DNA of 64,000 nucleotides from a bacterium. GTDB lineage: Bacteria; Pseudomonadota; Alphaproteobacteria; Micavibrionales; UBA2020. The DNA lies in assembly GCA_029945425.1 (NCBI GenBank), contig JAQSDV010000004.1, forward strand, positions 620,436-684,435, read 5' to 3'. The number at the start of each line of letters is the position of its first letter. The first letter of the stretch is position 1. A program made the translations under genes and the position numbers. Positions 37,856 through 48,186 of the stretch are shown one piece after another. The notes beneath the pieces were generated by a model. That model was not told the origin of the DNA. It did not search any database and worked only from the letters and a program-made list of their open reading frames with translations.

Positions 37856-39856
37856 TTGGCGAAACGCAAAGCAAAAAAGTCCGCATCAAGCGGAAGGAAC
37901 CAAACGCGAAGCCGCCGCTCTGGCGGCTTCCGTCCTTTTGCGCGCCTCGTTTTGGTGGCGGGGCTGTGGTGCTTTGCGGCCGGTATTATCATGCTGGCCT
38001 GGTGCCTGCATGACATGCCCGATACCAGCGACGTCAAGCCGCTGGAAAAACGCCCGAGCATCAGCGTCCTTGCCTCCGACGGCTCCCTGATCGCGCGTTA
38101 CGGCGGGTTGAAGGGCAATGTTGTCGAAGCCAAAGACCTGCCGCCCTATGCGGTCGCGGCATTGCTGGCGGTCGAGGACAGAAGGTTCTACGACCATATC
38201 GGCATCGACCCGCTGGGTCTCGCCCGCGCGATGTATGCGAATGTGAAGGCGCGCCGCTGGGTGCAGGGCGGATCGACCATCACGCAGCAGCTGGCGAAGA
38301 ACCTGTTCCTGACGCCCGACAAGACGCTGCGCCGCAAGGTGCAGGAAGCCGTGCTGGCGCTGATGATCGAATGGAAATATTCGAAAGAAGAAATCCTGAC
38401 CGCCTATATGAACCGCGTCTATTTCGGCTCCGGCGCCTATGGCATCGATGCGGCGGCACGCACTTATTTCAACAAAAGCGCAACGGATGTGACCTTGTTC
38501 GAGGGCGCGGTGCTGATGGGGTTGCTGAAGGCGCCATCGCGTTTCTCCCCCACCTCCAACCCCAAGCTTGCCCGCGAACGCGCGAAAACTGTCATCAAGG
38601 CGATGGAGGATGCAGGTTATATCGGCGCGGATATGGAGCAGCAGGAAATCAAGAACGCCAAGATCACGCTGGCGGGCGGTAATCCCGGTTCGCTCAACCG
38701 CTATTTCGCCGACTGGATACTGGAACAGGTCGACGGTTATGTCGGCAATACGGAACGCGACCTTGTGATCCGCACAACCTTTTCAAAGGAATTACAGGCG
38801 CTGGCTGAATCGCGCCAGCAGGCGATCTTCGCCGGCATGAAGCCGACGGATAAAGTGTCGCAGGGTGCAATCGTCACCATGTCGCTGGATGGCGCGGTGC
38901 TGGCGATGGTGGGCGGCGTCGATTACACCGAAAGCCAGTTCAACCGCGCGACGCAGGCGCAGCGCCAGACGGGATCGAGCTTCAAGCCCTTCGTCTACCT
39001 CGCCGCGCTGGAACAGGGATACAGCAAGGACGATATCATCGAAGACTCCCCCATCCGCGTCGGTAATTACAGCCCGAAAAATTATGAAGGCAATTACAAC
39101 GGCCCCGTCACGCTGACGCAGGCGCTGGCCCATTCGCTGAACGCGGCCACCGTGCGCCTGCTGCAGCAGATCGGCGTGTCGAGCCTGCTGGATGTCGCGC
39201 AGCGCCTTGGCCTGTCGCGCAAGTTTAAACCCGAACTGGCAACCGGTCTGGGCGCGGGTGAAGCAAGCCTGCTGGAAATGACGCATGCCTATGCCGAAAT
39301 TGCCAATGGCGGCCATGCCATCTGGCCCTATGCGGTGTTGAGCGTCGAAGACGTGAAGGGCAACGTGCTGTTCACCCGCGAGAACGCGGGCGGCATGCGC
39401 CTGTTCAGCCCGCGGGATATCGCGCAGCTGGACGATATGCTTGTGCAAGTGGTGGCGCAGGGAACGGGGCAGGCGGCGCAGCTGACGCGCGGCCATGTGG
39501 CGGGCAAGACGGGCACGACGCAGGATTACCGCGATGCATGGTTCATCGGCTACACGAACAAACTTGTGACAGGCGTCTGGATGGGCAATGACGACAACAG
39601 CCCCATGAACGGCGTGACGGGCGGCAAATACCCCGCGCGCCTCTGGCATGATTTCATGGAACCCGCGCTGGGTACGCCGCTTGAAAACTTCGCGCCCGCC
39701 ATGCCGCGTGGCGACACGCAGGACAGCGACGGTTTTTCAGGCATGCTTCAACGCCTGGCCGACGACCTGTCGGGCGGCGACGAAAAGCAGCGGGATGCGA
39801 AATCCCGCTGGCGCGACAAATTTAATGGTAACGATAAACCCGTCTATAATCCCTGA
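37856..39856 (+). CDS. class A penicillin-binding protein (bifunctional transglycosylase/transpeptidase)
   Basis: This 666-residue PBP polymerises and cross-links peptidoglycan. A basic N-terminus and one membrane helix (about 31-49, LVLVAGLWCFAAGIIMLAW) precede the transglycosylase domain: EDRRFYDHIGID (catalytic Glu), GGSTITQQLAKN and RKVQEAVLAL. The transpeptidase domain has SxxK in TGSSFKPF, SLN in HSLNAATV and KTG in GKTGTTQDYRDAWF. The start is TTG 37856 with no ideal ribosome site, so expression may be coupled to the thiolase 6 bases upstream. The extreme 3' end overlaps a gene on the other strand by 35 bp. Confidence 0.93.
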   Translation: MAKRKAKKSASSGRNQTRSRRSGGFRPFARLVLVAGLWCFAAGIIMLAWCLHDMPDTSDVKPLEKRPSISVLASDGSLIARYGGLKGNVVEAKDLPPYAVAALLAVEDRRFYDHIGIDPLGLARAMYANVKARRWVQGGSTITQQLAKNLFLTPDKTLRRKVQEAVLALMIEWKYSKEEILTAYMNRVYFGSGAYGIDAAARTYFNKSATDVTLFEGAVLMGLLKAPSRFSPTSNPKLARERAKTVIKAMEDAGYIGADMEQQEIKNAKITLAGGNPGSLNRYFADWILEQVDGYVGNTERDLVIRTTFSKELQALAESRQQAIFAGMKPTDKVSQGAIVTMSLDGAVLAMVGGVDYTESQFNRATQAQRQTGSSFKPFVYLAALEQGYSKDDIIEDSPIRVGNYSPKNYEGNYNGPVTLTQALAHSLNAATVRLLQQIGVSSLLDVAQRLGLSRKFKPELATGLGAGEASLLEMTHAYAEIANGGHAIWPYAVLSVEDVKGNVLFTRENAGGMRLFSPRDIAQLDDMLVQVVAQGTGQAAQLTRGHVAGKTGTTQDYRDAWFIGYTNKLVTGVWMGNDDNSPMNGVTGGKYPARLWHDFMEPALGTPLENFAPAMPRGDTQDSDGFSGMLQRLADDLSGGDEKQRDAKSRWRDKFNGNDKPVYNP

Positions 39857-40127
39857 CATTCGCCGGCACGCGTACGCGCCAGAAACTCAACAGCTCGCGT
39901 TGCTGCGCGGTTGCTGACCGTACATTCCAGCGGGGTGTTTCGGCGCTATGCTCGACAGTCTGCACGAATTTATGCGGGAATGATTCACGCGCGGCGCGCA
40001 GGCCGCTTTCGACCAGCGCGCGCGCGACGACTTCGGGTGCGCTGCCGGTTTTTCCTGCAGTCTGTTCGATTGCGGTATAGATGCGTAAATTCGCATCGCC
40101 CAGTTTCTGGCACTGGAATTCATGCAT
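39822..40127 (-). CDS. hypothetical protein, possibly longer at its N-terminus
   Basis: From the ATG at 40127 the frame gives 101 residues (MHEFQCQKLGDANLRIY ...), with helical KTGSAPEVVARALVESGLRAARESF. The frame stays open upstream and reads PALPPQADTLTIHFLTQF, which looks coding. The best upstream initiation signal is GGGGGA six bases before an ATT at 40208, which would make 128 residues. ATT starts are rare, so this needs testing. No domain is recognised. It lies downstream of rnhA on the same strand, and its end overlaps the PBP gene by 35 bp. Confidence 0.5.
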   Translation of the reverse strand: MHEFQCQKLGDANLRIYTAIEQTAGKTGSAPEVVARALVESGLRAARESFPHKFVQTVEHSAETPRWNVRSATAQQRELLSFWRVRVPANVRDYRRVYRYH

Positions 40128-40315
40128 GAACTGCGTCAGGAAATGGATGGTGAGGGTATCGGCCTGCGGCGGAAGTGCGGGCAGGGCGTAAGGCTGTTGC
40201 TGTCTAATGGAGAATCCCCCAGATTGACGCGGCTTTCTTTAATGAAAGCCGAAGTTGAAACGGCATGGCTATCCTTTTTCAAGGATGCGCCACCAGTCAC
40301 TAACAAATGATTAAT

Positions 40316-40807
40316 TTAAGGGGTGGTTCCGTCATCCGGCGTATCGGGAGGTAGAATCTCTGCGGTTTCTGCGGTGATTCGGGGAACTGCATTGCGGGCA
40401 AGCTCGTCCACACGCTCGTTCTCGACATGCCCTGCATGGCCCTTTACCCAGATCCAGTCCAGCTTGTGCAACTGCATGACGGAATCGAGTCTTTCCCACA
40501 GATCGCGGTTCTTGACGTCTTTTTTGTCGGCCGTTTTCCAGCCGCGTTTTTTCCAGCCGTGGATATATTCGGTTGCGCCTTTCATCACATACTGGCTGTC
40601 GGTATGGATCGTCACATGGCAGCGCGGCAGCTTCACGGCTGAAAGCCCTTCGATGATCGCCGTCATTTCCATGCGGTTGTTGGTCGTCTGCGCCTCGCCG
40701 CCCGTCAGTTCTTTTTCGTGCTTGCCGTAGCGCAGCAGCGCGCCCCAGCCGCCCGGCCCGGGATTGCCGCTGCAGGCACCATCGGTGAAAAGGTCGACCT
40801 TCTTCAC
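40316..40807 (-). CDS. rnhA: ribonuclease HI
   Basis: RNase HI cuts RNA in RNA-DNA hybrids. The 163-residue protein has the active-site set: D8 in [18 protein letters not shown] in [13 protein letters not shown] in IHTDSQYV and D near 134 in NERVDELA, with the GHAGHVEN loop. The C-terminal 20 residues are an acidic/Pro extension. It overlaps thrB by 4 bp. Confidence 0.96.
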   Translation of the reverse strand: MKKVDLFTDGACSGNPGPGGWGALLRYGKHEKELTGGEAQTTNNRMEMTAIIEGLSAVKLPRCHVTIHTDSQYVMKGATEYIHGWKKRGWKTADKKDVKNRDLWERLDSVMQLHKLDWIWVKGHAGHVENERVDELARNAVPRITAETAEILPPDTPDDGTTP

Positions 40808-41769
40808 GCGTTGAAGCCGTAATCGGAAAGGGAGGTTACTTTTTGATGGAAGCGCAGGATCTTCACATGCTCCATCGGGTCTTTCGCACGGACCAGCGCA
40901 CCTTCGACGGGGTTCAACCAGTCATACAGGCGCGTCGCCACAATGCGCACGGCTGCAGCGCGGCCGAAATAGGGCAGAGCCTTCAACTCGTTCTTCGTCA
41001 GCGGGCGGTTGTGGTTATAGCTCGACAAAAACGCGTGCGCGCGACCCATGTCGAGATCGCCCTTCCAGTCAAAGCACCACGGGTTAAATGCCAGCATCAG
41101 GTCATAGGCAATCGTGTCCCAGCAGGAAAAATAAAAATCGATAACGCCGGATACCTTTTCATCGCGGAAGAAAACATTGTCCGGAAACAGGTCGGCATGG
41201 ATGGCGCCAGCGGGTAGCAGCTTCGGGCGGTTCTTCTTCAGGTAATCCAGTTCCGTTTCCAGCAACGCGTACAGACCCGGTTCCACTTCATCGGCGCGGG
41301 TCGCGCAGGTGCTGATCAGTGCCTCCCATGCGGGCAGCGCCATCGTGTTGTGACGCTTCATCGGAAAAGATTTTCCGGCGCGGTGCATGCGCGCCAGCAT
41401 CTCGCCGATCGCCTGGCAATGATGCGCATAAATTTCGCGTGGCCATGTGCCTTCGATAAATTCCGTCAGCAATGCGGGGCGGTTGGCCACGGTCATGATG
41501 CGCTGGCCCGTCTTGTCTGCCACCACGCGGGCGGAGGGGATGCCCGCATTCGCCAGATGTGCCATGAAGCCGGTATAAAATGGCAGCTCTTCCGGCTGCG
41601 CGCGTTTTTCGATCAAGGTCAGGACGTATTTTCCGGTTGTCGTCTTGATCAGGTAATTGGAATTTTCGACACCCTCTGCGATACCCTCGAACGACTCCAG
41701 CGTGCCAGCGTCGAATTTTGCCAGCAGGCTTTTCAGGTCTTCCGCGGTGATCTGGGTGTAAACGGCCAT
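40804..41769 (-). CDS. thrB: homoserine kinase (APH-fold type)
   Basis: This ThrB type, common in alphaproteobacteria, phosphorylates homoserine for threonine synthesis and has the aminoglycoside-kinase fold. Signatures are [12 protein letters not shown] near the start, the catalytic [15 protein letters not shown] and [20 protein letters not shown] 41769 was chosen over a TTG three codons earlier. The protein is about 321 residues. The order ispH ... thrB-rnhA is common in the class, here with one extra gene between ispH and thrB. Confidence 0.92.
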   Translation of the reverse strand: MAVYTQITAEDLKSLLAKFDAGTLESFEGIAEGVENSNYLIKTTTGKYVLTLIEKRAQPEELPFYTGFMAHLANAGIPSARVVADKTGQRIMTVANRPALLTEFIEGTWPREIYAHHCQAIGEMLARMHRAGKSFPMKRHNTMALPAWEALISTCATRADEVEPGLYALLETELDYLKKNRPKLLPAGAIHADLFPDNVFFRDEKVSGVIDFYFSCWDTIAYDLMLAFNPWCFDWKGDLDMGRAHAFLSSYNHNRPLTKNELKALPYFGRAAAVRIVATRLYDWLNPVEGALVRAKDPMEHVKILRFHQKVTSLSDYGFNA

Positions 41770-41851
41770 GATGGGCAAGGATACAGGAAAGCCCAGCCTG
41801 CTGCAAAGGCGCGGGCACGGGTTCAGGCGCTATTTTCCGCTAAATGATGCC

Positions 41852-42379
41852 TTAAAGGCGCATGCCCGGGGTTTTGGGCGTGCGGGGTGGCGACAGGGCA
41901 GGGGGCTGCTGGGTCGTAAACGGAAAATGCCGGCGGGTGCCGTCGACCACGCCCGTATGCCCATGCGCCGATACCGCGCGGCGTTCCAGATCGGCAAGGC
42001 CTTTTTCAGCGACGCTGTAATGGCCGTCCTTGTCGGTGAAGTTGATTTCGATGCGGTTGTCATAGGGATTGGCGGACTGGATCTGCACGGCGGGAATATC
42101 GCCCGCGCCTTCGATCTGGATCGGGCTGCCCGCGTTCAGGTCTTTCAGCTCGTTCATCAGCTCGGCAATCGCCAGTTTTTTCGTGTAGGGGTCGGGATCG
42201 TAAACCGCATCGCCTGCGCGCAGGACGGCGTCTTTGACTTTATCGGCCCAGGCGGTGAAACCTTTTTGCTTCATGACGTTTTCATCGTCGCCCGGAAGGC
42301 TGAAGGCGACCATGTAGCCAAGGCCGTTCGTCATGCTCTTGCTCTCGACTTCGATCGTCAGGCAATAGGTCTTGGTCAT
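41852..42379 (-). CDS. hypothetical protein
   Basis: This 175-residue soluble protein has a first domain (residues 1-125) with alternating beta-like and helical stretches (TKTYCLTIEVESKS, GLGYMVAFSLPGDDENV, NRIEINFTDKDGHYSVAEKGLADLERRAV). A Pro-rich tail follows. I do not recognise it. AGGGGA lies directly upstream of the ATG. It sits between ispH and thrB on the same strand. Confidence 0.7.
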   Translation of the reverse strand: MTKTYCLTIEVESKSMTNGLGYMVAFSLPGDDENVMKQKGFTAWADKVKDAVLRAGDAVYDPDPYTKKLAIAELMNELKDLNAGSPIQIEGAGDIPAVQIQSANPYDNRIEINFTDKDGHYSVAEKGLADLERRAVSAHGHTGVVDGTRRHFPFTTQQPPALSPPRTPKTPGMRL

Positions 42380-42515
42380 CTGGTCCCCTTGGTGTCGCGA
42401 AGTGGCGCCGATTTCTGTCTAACGAATATTCTTCCGAATTCGGGGACACTATATGTGCGCAAGTTTCAAACGCAAGGGGTAATTTGAAACAATTTAAAAA
42501 TATCGCCGGGATTTT

Positions 42516-43466
42516 TTATTCGACGCCGGCGAGAATGCGCGGAATCTTGAAAGTCACGGTTTCTTGGGCAACGACCGTGGTTTCCAGCGTCACATCGAAG
42601 CGTTCGCGCGCCAATTCTATGACGCGCTGCACAAGATTCTCGGGGGCGGAGGCACCGGCGGTCAGGCCCAGCACGCGGATGTCTTTCAGTTCATCCCACG
42701 GCAAATCTTCGGCGCGATCGGCCAGGAATGCGCGTTTCGCGCCATAGGCTTTCGCGACTTCGACAAGGCGGTTGGAGTTCGACGAATTTTTCGATCCGAT
42801 CACAACGACAGCATCCGCGCGCGGCGCGATATCTTTCACGGCCAGCTGGCGGTTGGTGGTGGCATAACAGATGTCTTCTTTTTTCGGCGCGGTGACAGCG
42901 GGATATTTCAGGCGCAGCGCGTCCACGATTTCCTTGGTGTCGTCGATCGATAGCGTGGTTTGCGTGACGAAGGCGATTTGTGTTTCGTCTTTCACGGCCA
43001 GCTTTGCGATATCGGCCACTGTTTCGACCAGCGTTACCGCGCCATCGGGCAATTGCCCCATCGTGCCGACGACTTCGGGATGGCCTGCATGGCCGATCAA
43101 TATGATCTGGCGCCCCATCTTGTGATGCATCTCCGCCTCGCGGTGGACTTTGCTCACCAGCGGGCAGGTGGCGTCGACGAAAATCATGTTGCGCTTCAAC
43201 GCCGCCTCCGGCACGCGCTTGGGCACGCCATGGGCCGAAAATATGACGGGCGCGCCTTCCGGTACTTCGTCCAGTTCCTTGACGAAGACAGCGCCCTTGG
43301 CGCGCAGGTCTTCAAGAACATGTTTGTTGTGGACGATTTCGTGGCGGACATAGACGGGGGCGCCGAATTTCAACAGCGACTTTTCGACGATCTCGATCGC
43401 GCGGTCGACGCCGGCGCAGAACCCGCGCGGGCTTGCCAGCAATATGGTGAGCGGCGGCTTTTCCAT
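42516..43466 (-). CDS. ispH: 4-hydroxy-3-methylbut-2-enyl diphosphate reductase
   Basis: IspH is the last enzyme of the MEP isoprenoid pathway and carries a [4Fe-4S] cluster. The three cluster cysteines are C17 in [13 protein letters not shown], one in [14 protein letters not shown] and one in [20 protein letters not shown] and [13 protein letters not shown] are present, and length (316) is normal. Dxs, the first enzyme of the same pathway, is encoded at 46198, and IspA, which uses the products, at 45074. Confidence 0.96.
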   Translation of the reverse strand: MEKPPLTILLASPRGFCAGVDRAIEIVEKSLLKFGAPVYVRHEIVHNKHVLEDLRAKGAVFVKELDEVPEGAPVIFSAHGVPKRVPEAALKRNMIFVDATCPLVSKVHREAEMHHKMGRQIILIGHAGHPEVVGTMGQLPDGAVTLVETVADIAKLAVKDETQIAFVTQTTLSIDDTKEIVDALRLKYPAVTAPKKEDICYATTNRQLAVKDIAPRADAVVVIGSKNSSNSNRLVEVAKAYGAKRAFLADRAEDLPWDELKDIRVLGLTAGASAPENLVQRVIELARERFDVTLETTVVAQETVTFKIPRILAGVE

Positions 43467-43551
43467 GCGCTGGAATATAGGGGGCGGAGGCTCTTGAGTC
43501 GAGGGATTAACGGGGTTAAGGTAGCGTCGTTAGATCAAAGGACACCCCCTA

Positions 43552-44115
43552 ATGAAACGCTTTCTGCTGGCTTTGCCTGCCCTGATGCTCCTGACCGGCT
43601 GCGGCATGTCGGAGAGCCTCTCCAGCTCCATGTTCGGCACCCCGACGGAGAAAGAGGTCGAACACATGCCCGACTGCCCCCAGACGGGCGTGCTGGCCGA
43701 TGCGACCTTTATTCCGGTATTTACAGGCCAGGGACTTAGTGACGTTGGTGCGCTCGGCAAATTGGGCGGCATTACAGGGGGTTGTGATTTCGACAAGGCC
43801 GGCATCGCGGGCATGGAAATCAAGATCACCTTCCTTGCGCGCAAGATCAAGCCGGAACTTGACATAAAAAAACTGGACCTGCCGTACTTTATCGCCATCC
43901 TGACGCCCGACCAGCAAGTCTTGCAGCGCCAGAATTTTTCTACTAAAGTCGATTTCGATAATACCGGATATGGTGTTATGGTCGAGGAACACGAATTGAA
44001 AATCCCCGTCCCCACCCGCGAGGCGGCTGCAGGGTACAAAGTAGTGGTCGGCTACGAACTTTCCCCCGACCAGCTGGCCTATAACAGGAAAAAGGAAGAT
44101 AAAAATGCCGATTAA
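43552..44115 (+). CDS. hypothetical lipoprotein
   Basis: This 187-residue protein has a lipoprotein signal with lipobox LTGC (MKRFLLALPALMLLTGCGM). The mature part includes CPQTGVLADATFIPVFTGQG and EIKITFLARKIKPELD, with beta-rich character, and may be a periplasmic or outer-membrane lipoprotein. The family is not known to me. AAGGA precedes the ATG. It overlaps gmhA by 11 bp, so it is co-transcribed with it. Confidence 0.8.
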   Translation: MKRFLLALPALMLLTGCGMSESLSSSMFGTPTEKEVEHMPDCPQTGVLADATFIPVFTGQGLSDVGALGKLGGITGGCDFDKAGIAGMEIKITFLARKIKPELDIKKLDLPYFIAILTPDQQVLQRQNFSTKVDFDNTGYGVMVEEHELKIPVPTREAAAGYKVVVGYELSPDQLAYNRKKEDKNAD

Positions 44116-44734
44116 ATTCGAACAATTTTGGCAGTCCGAATTCCTGGAACATGAAGACGTGGCCGCCCTCACGCGCCAGCAAATGGCCGCACCCTTCAAG
44201 AAACTGCTCGATACCGCAACCGACTGCATTCAGGCGGGCGGCAAGGTGTTTTTCTTCGGCAACGGCGGCAGCGCATCGGACGCGCAGCACCTCGCAACCG
44301 AACTCTCCGCGCGCTACAAGAAAGACCGCAAGGCGATTGCCGCGCTGTCGCTCGCGACAGATACCTCGGCCCTCACCGCCATCGGCAATGATTACGGCTT
44401 TGATTACGTTTTTGCGCGCCAATTGGAAGCGCTCGGCAAAAAAGGCGATATCGCGATTGGCATCACGACGTCGGGCAACTCCGCCAACGTCATCCGCGCC
44501 TTCGAGGAATGCCGCAAACAGGGCATCACGACGGTCGGCTTCACAGGCGCAACCGGCGGCAAGATCAAGCCGCTTTGCGACATCCTGTTGAACGTGCCGT
44601 CGACCACGACCGCCCGTATCCAGGAAATGCACATCACGCTCGGCCAGATGTTCTGTGGCGCGCTGGAAATCAACCTCGGCTATATCGAGCAGGAAGAACC
44701 GAAAGCGGGCGACAGCCTCGCCCGCGCGGGTTAA
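44105..44734 (+). CDS. gmhA: sedoheptulose-7-phosphate isomerase (phosphoheptose isomerase)
   Basis: GmhA makes D-glycero-D-manno-heptose 7-phosphate for LPS core. The 209-residue SIS-domain protein has GNGGSASDAQHLATELSARY, AIGITTSGNSANV and the late His motif ARIQEMHITLGQM. DiaA, a related SIS protein that acts with DnaA, is an alternative, but the match to GmhA is better. It overlaps the upstream lipoprotein gene by 11 bp; xseB follows after 15 bases. Confidence 0.87.
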   Translation: MPIKFEQFWQSEFLEHEDVAALTRQQMAAPFKKLLDTATDCIQAGGKVFFFGNGGSASDAQHLATELSARYKKDRKAIAALSLATDTSALTAIGNDYGFDYVFARQLEALGKKGDIAIGITTSGNSANVIRAFEECRKQGITTVGFTGATGGKIKPLCDILLNVPSTTTARIQEMHITLGQMFCGALEINLGYIEQEEPKAGDSLARAG

Positions 44735-44749
44735 GGGGTTTTACGGAAT

Positions 44750-44989
44750 ATGTCCAAAGAACTTGATAAACTCTCTTTCGAAGATGCCCTGTCCGAACTG
44801 GAAAAGATCGTGCGTGCGCTGGAGGGCGGGTCGTCCGACCTGAAAACCTCCATCGACAGCTACGAGCGCGGCATGGCCCTGAAAAAGTACTGCGACGCGA
44901 AGCTGAAGGAAGCGCAAGGACGGATTGAAAAGATCACCGTCGGCGAAGGCGGCAAGGTCACGACCGAGCAGATCCGGCTTTCTGAATAA
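44750..44989 (+). CDS. xseB: exodeoxyribonuclease VII small subunit
   Basis: This 79-residue protein fits XseB: LSFEDALSELEKIVRALEGG, DLKTSIDSYERGMALKKYCDAKLKEAQGRIEKI. XseB caps the XseA nuclease that degrades single-stranded DNA. It precedes ispA and dxs, a widespread xseB-ispA-dxs order. Confidence 0.93.
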   Translation: MSKELDKLSFEDALSELEKIVRALEGGSSDLKTSIDSYERGMALKKYCDAKLKEAQGRIEKITVGEGGKVTTEQIRLSE

Positions 44990-45073
44990 TCGTCTCTAAA
45001 TTGATGACATTTTTCCGCGACTTGGGGTATAACAGTCAGCAGAAAAATCAAATTTTGGAAGGGTCATTCCTAA

Positions 45074-45982
45074 ATGGCACCATCACCACGCGAGGCGTCA
45101 CCGAAACTTTCACAGGCAATGGACGACTGCCGCGACCGGGTCAACAAGACCATTTCCAGCCTGCTGCCCCCGACCGATCTCGTTGAAGCGAAACTGTTCG
45201 ATGCGATGCGCTACGCAGCCCTCGGCGGCGGCAAGCGCCTGCGCCCCTTCATGGTGATGGAAGGTGCCCGCGTATTCGGCGTCGATGCCGGCCGCGCCCG
45301 CCGCGTGGCGGCTGCCGCGGAATTCGTGCATTGCTACTCGCTCGCGCATGACGACTTGCCCGCGATGGACAACTCCGATCTTCGCCGTGGCAAACCCTCG
45401 CTGCACAAGCAATACGACGACGCAACCGCGCTGCTGGCGGGCGACGCGCTGCTGACGCTGGCGTTCGAAGTTCTCGCAGATCCCGAAACGCATGAAGACC
45501 CGCGCGTGCGCGTGGAACTGATCGCAAGCCTTGCTGGCGCGGTCGGCATGCATGGCATGGTCGGCGGGCAGATGCTCGACCTTATCGGTGAAAAACAGGA
45601 ATTCGATGTCGGCACAATCAGCCGCATGCAGCGCATGAAAACCGGCAAGCTGATCGCGTTCTGCTGCGAAGCAGGCGCAATCCTCGGCAAGGCAAATCCT
45701 GCGCACCGTCAATCGCTGCGCAACTACGCGCACGATCTCGGTCTCGCGTTCCAGGTCACCGACGATCTGCTCGACGTCGAGAGCAACGTCCATGAACTCG
45801 GCAAGCCCGTGAATCAGGACGGCAAGAAATCCACCTTCGTGTCCGCGATGGGCCGCGAACAGGCCCGCACGCGCGCGCAGATGCTGGTCGACCAGTCGAT
45901 CTCGCACCTCCGCGTATTTGATGAAGGCCGCGTGGATCTGCTGAAGGATCTTGCCCGCTACGTTCTCGAGCGTCGCGTCTGA
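45074..45982 (+). CDS. ispA: farnesyl diphosphate synthase
   Basis: IspA condenses IPP with DMAPP and GPP to farnesyl diphosphate. The 302-residue enzyme has the first Asp-rich motif LAHDDLPAMDNSDLRRG, the second QVTDDLLDVESN, GGKRLRP near 52 and MKTGKLIAFCCEAGA. GGAAGGG lies upstream of the ATG. It is placed between xseB and dxs. Confidence 0.94.
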   Translation: MAPSPREASPKLSQAMDDCRDRVNKTISSLLPPTDLVEAKLFDAMRYAALGGGKRLRPFMVMEGARVFGVDAGRARRVAAAAEFVHCYSLAHDDLPAMDNSDLRRGKPSLHKQYDDATALLAGDALLTLAFEVLADPETHEDPRVRVELIASLAGAVGMHGMVGGQMLDLIGEKQEFDVGTISRMQRMKTGKLIAFCCEAGAILGKANPAHRQSLRNYAHDLGLAFQVTDDLLDVESNVHELGKPVNQDGKKSTFVSAMGREQARTRAQMLVDQSISHLRVFDEGRVDLLKDLARYVLERRV

Positions 45983-46197
45983 TCTTCGGGCGTCTGATTC
46001 TTTATCGTCTGCACAATTCCTGCACCGAAATGCCTCGATAACTGCTGAGCCGGTTAACGTGGAATCATTGTATATTTAGAAATAAGCCTTGTATTTCAAG
46101 GCCTAGGAAGGCTGCTGCGCCAGCTTGCGGCTAAGTGTAACGGGCGTACCAATTTTCCTGAAAAAGTGTATATATAACGCCAAGAAGGACAGAGCAT

Positions 46198-48111
46198 ATG
46201 AGCGCCAAGCCCCTCCTCGATAAAGTAAATTTTCCGGCCGACCTCCGCAAGCTTGCCAAGGGCGAGCTGCGCCAGTTTGCCGATGAACTGCGCCAGGAAA
46301 CGATCGACGCCGTTTCCATCACCGGCGGGCATCTGGGTGCGGGTCTTGGCGTTGTCGAACTCACGACCGCCATCCATTACGTTTTCAATACGCCCGCCGA
46401 CCGCCTGATTTTCGACGTCGGCCATCAGGCCTATCCGCATAAAATCCTGACCGGCCGTCGCGACCGCATTCGCACTTTGCGTCAGGGCGGCGGCTTGTCC
46501 GGCTTCACGAAACGCTCGGAAAGCGAATACGACCCGTTCGGTGCCGCGCACAGCTCCACCTCCATCTCCGCCGGGCTCGGCATGGCGGTCGCGCGCGACC
46601 TTGAAAACGGCAACAACAAAATCATCTGCGTGATCGGCGACGGCGCAATGTCGGCCGGCATGGCGTATGAGGCGATGAACAACGCAGGCGCGATGAACAG
46701 CAAGTTGATTGTTATCCTGAACGACAACGATATGTCGATCGCCCCGCCCGTGGGCGCAATGAGCGCGTATCTGTCGCGCCTGATATCGTCGAAGCCTTAC
46801 TTAAGCATCCGCGAAATCGGCAAAAAGTTTTCCGAGAAACTGCCCGCGCCTCTGCAAAAGGCCGCGCAACGCGCCGAAGAGTATGCGCGCGGCATGGTAA
46901 CCGGCGGCACGCTGTTCGAAGAACTTGGTTTTTATTACGTCGGCCCGATTGACGGCCACAACCTCGATCACCTGCTCCCTGTGCTGGAAAACGTGCGTGA
47001 TACCATCCATGACGGCCCGATCCTGATCCATGTCGTGACGCAAAAGGGCAAGGGCTACGCACCCGCTGAAACCGCCGCCGACAAAATGCACGGCGTCGCC
47101 AAATTCGATGTGCTGACGGGTGCGCAGGCGAAAAGCAAATCCAACCTGCCGACCTACACCCGCGTATTTGCCGACGGTTTGATGGCCGAGGCACGCAAGG
47201 ATTCAAAGGTCGTCGCTATCACCGCCGCCATGCCGTCCGGCACCGGCCTCGACCTGTTTGAAAAAGAATTCCCGGCGCGCACCTTTGACGTCGGCATTGC
47301 CGAACAGCATGCCGTGACATTCGCGGCTGGCCTTGCGACCGAAGGGTATAAACCCTTCGTCGTTATTTATTCGACCTTCCTGCAGCGCGGCTATGATCAG
47401 GTCGTGCATGATGTGGCAATCCAGAATTTGCCCGTGCGTTTCGCGATGGACCGTGCAGGGCTTGTCGGTGCCGATGGTGCGACCCATGCGGGTTCTTTCG
47501 ATATCGCCTTCCTCGGCTGCCTGCCGAATTTCGTATTGATGGCACCTGCCGATGAACAGGAATTGCTGCATATGACGGCAACCGCCGCTGCATATGACGC
47601 AGGTCCCATCGCCTTCCGCTATCCGCGCGGCGAAGGCTGGGGTCTGGAATTGCAGCCGGGCGAACCGCTGCAAATCGGCAAAGGCCGTGTGGTGCGCGAA
47701 GGTACAACGATAGCAATCCTCAGCTATGGCACGCGCCTGCAGGAATCGATCAAGGCAGCAGAACAGCTGGCCGCCATGGGCCTTTCCGCGACGGTTGCCG
47801 ATGCCCGCTTCGCCAAGCCGCTCGACGAAGAACTCGTGCTGAACCTCGCGAAAAACCACGAGGTGCTGATCACGGTCGAAGAAGGCTCCAATGGCGGCTT
47901 CGGCGCATTCGTATTGCAGTTCCTTGCATCCAAAGGCGCGCTGGACCGCGGGTTGAAAATCCGCACCATGACGTTGCCCGATACATGGCTCGATCATGAT
48001 GCGCCGCAAAAACAGTATGAAACGGCGGAATTGAGCGCGCAGCATATCACGGCGCAGGCTGTGGCTGCGCTTGGCGTCACCGCCGCGCTGAATTTCAGCA
48101 AGAAAGCCTGA
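46198..48111 (+). CDS. dxs: 1-deoxy-D-xylulose-5-phosphate synthase
   Basis: Dxs joins pyruvate and glyceraldehyde 3-phosphate using thiamine diphosphate, the first step of the MEP pathway. The 637-residue protein has [15 protein letters not shown], the ThDP motif [16 protein letters not shown], the catalytic Glu in [15 protein letters not shown] and [24 protein letters not shown] (here [20 protein letters not shown]). AAGGA lies 8-10 bases before the ATG. A 215-bp gap after ispA suggests its own promoter. Confidence 0.96.
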   Translation: MSAKPLLDKVNFPADLRKLAKGELRQFADELRQETIDAVSITGGHLGAGLGVVELTTAIHYVFNTPADRLIFDVGHQAYPHKILTGRRDRIRTLRQGGGLSGFTKRSESEYDPFGAAHSSTSISAGLGMAVARDLENGNNKIICVIGDGAMSAGMAYEAMNNAGAMNSKLIVILNDNDMSIAPPVGAMSAYLSRLISSKPYLSIREIGKKFSEKLPAPLQKAAQRAEEYARGMVTGGTLFEELGFYYVGPIDGHNLDHLLPVLENVRDTIHDGPILIHVVTQKGKGYAPAETAADKMHGVAKFDVLTGAQAKSKSNLPTYTRVFADGLMAEARKDSKVVAITAAMPSGTGLDLFEKEFPARTFDVGIAEQHAVTFAAGLATEGYKPFVVIYSTFLQRGYDQVVHDVAIQNLPVRFAMDRAGLVGADGATHAGSFDIAFLGCLPNFVLMAPADEQELLHMTATAAAYDAGPIAFRYPRGEGWGLELQPGEPLQIGKGRVVREGTTIAILSYGTRLQESIKAAEQLAAMGLSATVADARFAKPLDEELVLNLAKNHEVLITVEEGSNGGFGAFVLQFLASKGALDRGLKIRTMTLPDTWLDHDAPQKQYETAELSAQHITAQAVAALGVTAALNFSKKA

Positions 48112-48156
48112 TTTTTACCCTTACATGGCCTTGATACGCTGCCACTCCGGCGGTAC

Positions 48157-48175
48157 TGTTGAATCACATTCAACA
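48157..48175. promoter_or_regulatory. palindrome upstream of HELRH-type protein
   Basis: TGTTGAAT-CAC-ATTCAACA is a perfect inverted repeat with 8-bp arms, ending 11 bases before the ATG at 48187. It may be an operator that controls this gene, or a hairpin over its ribosome site. Confidence 0.35.
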
Positions 48176-48186
48176 ATGAAGCGACC

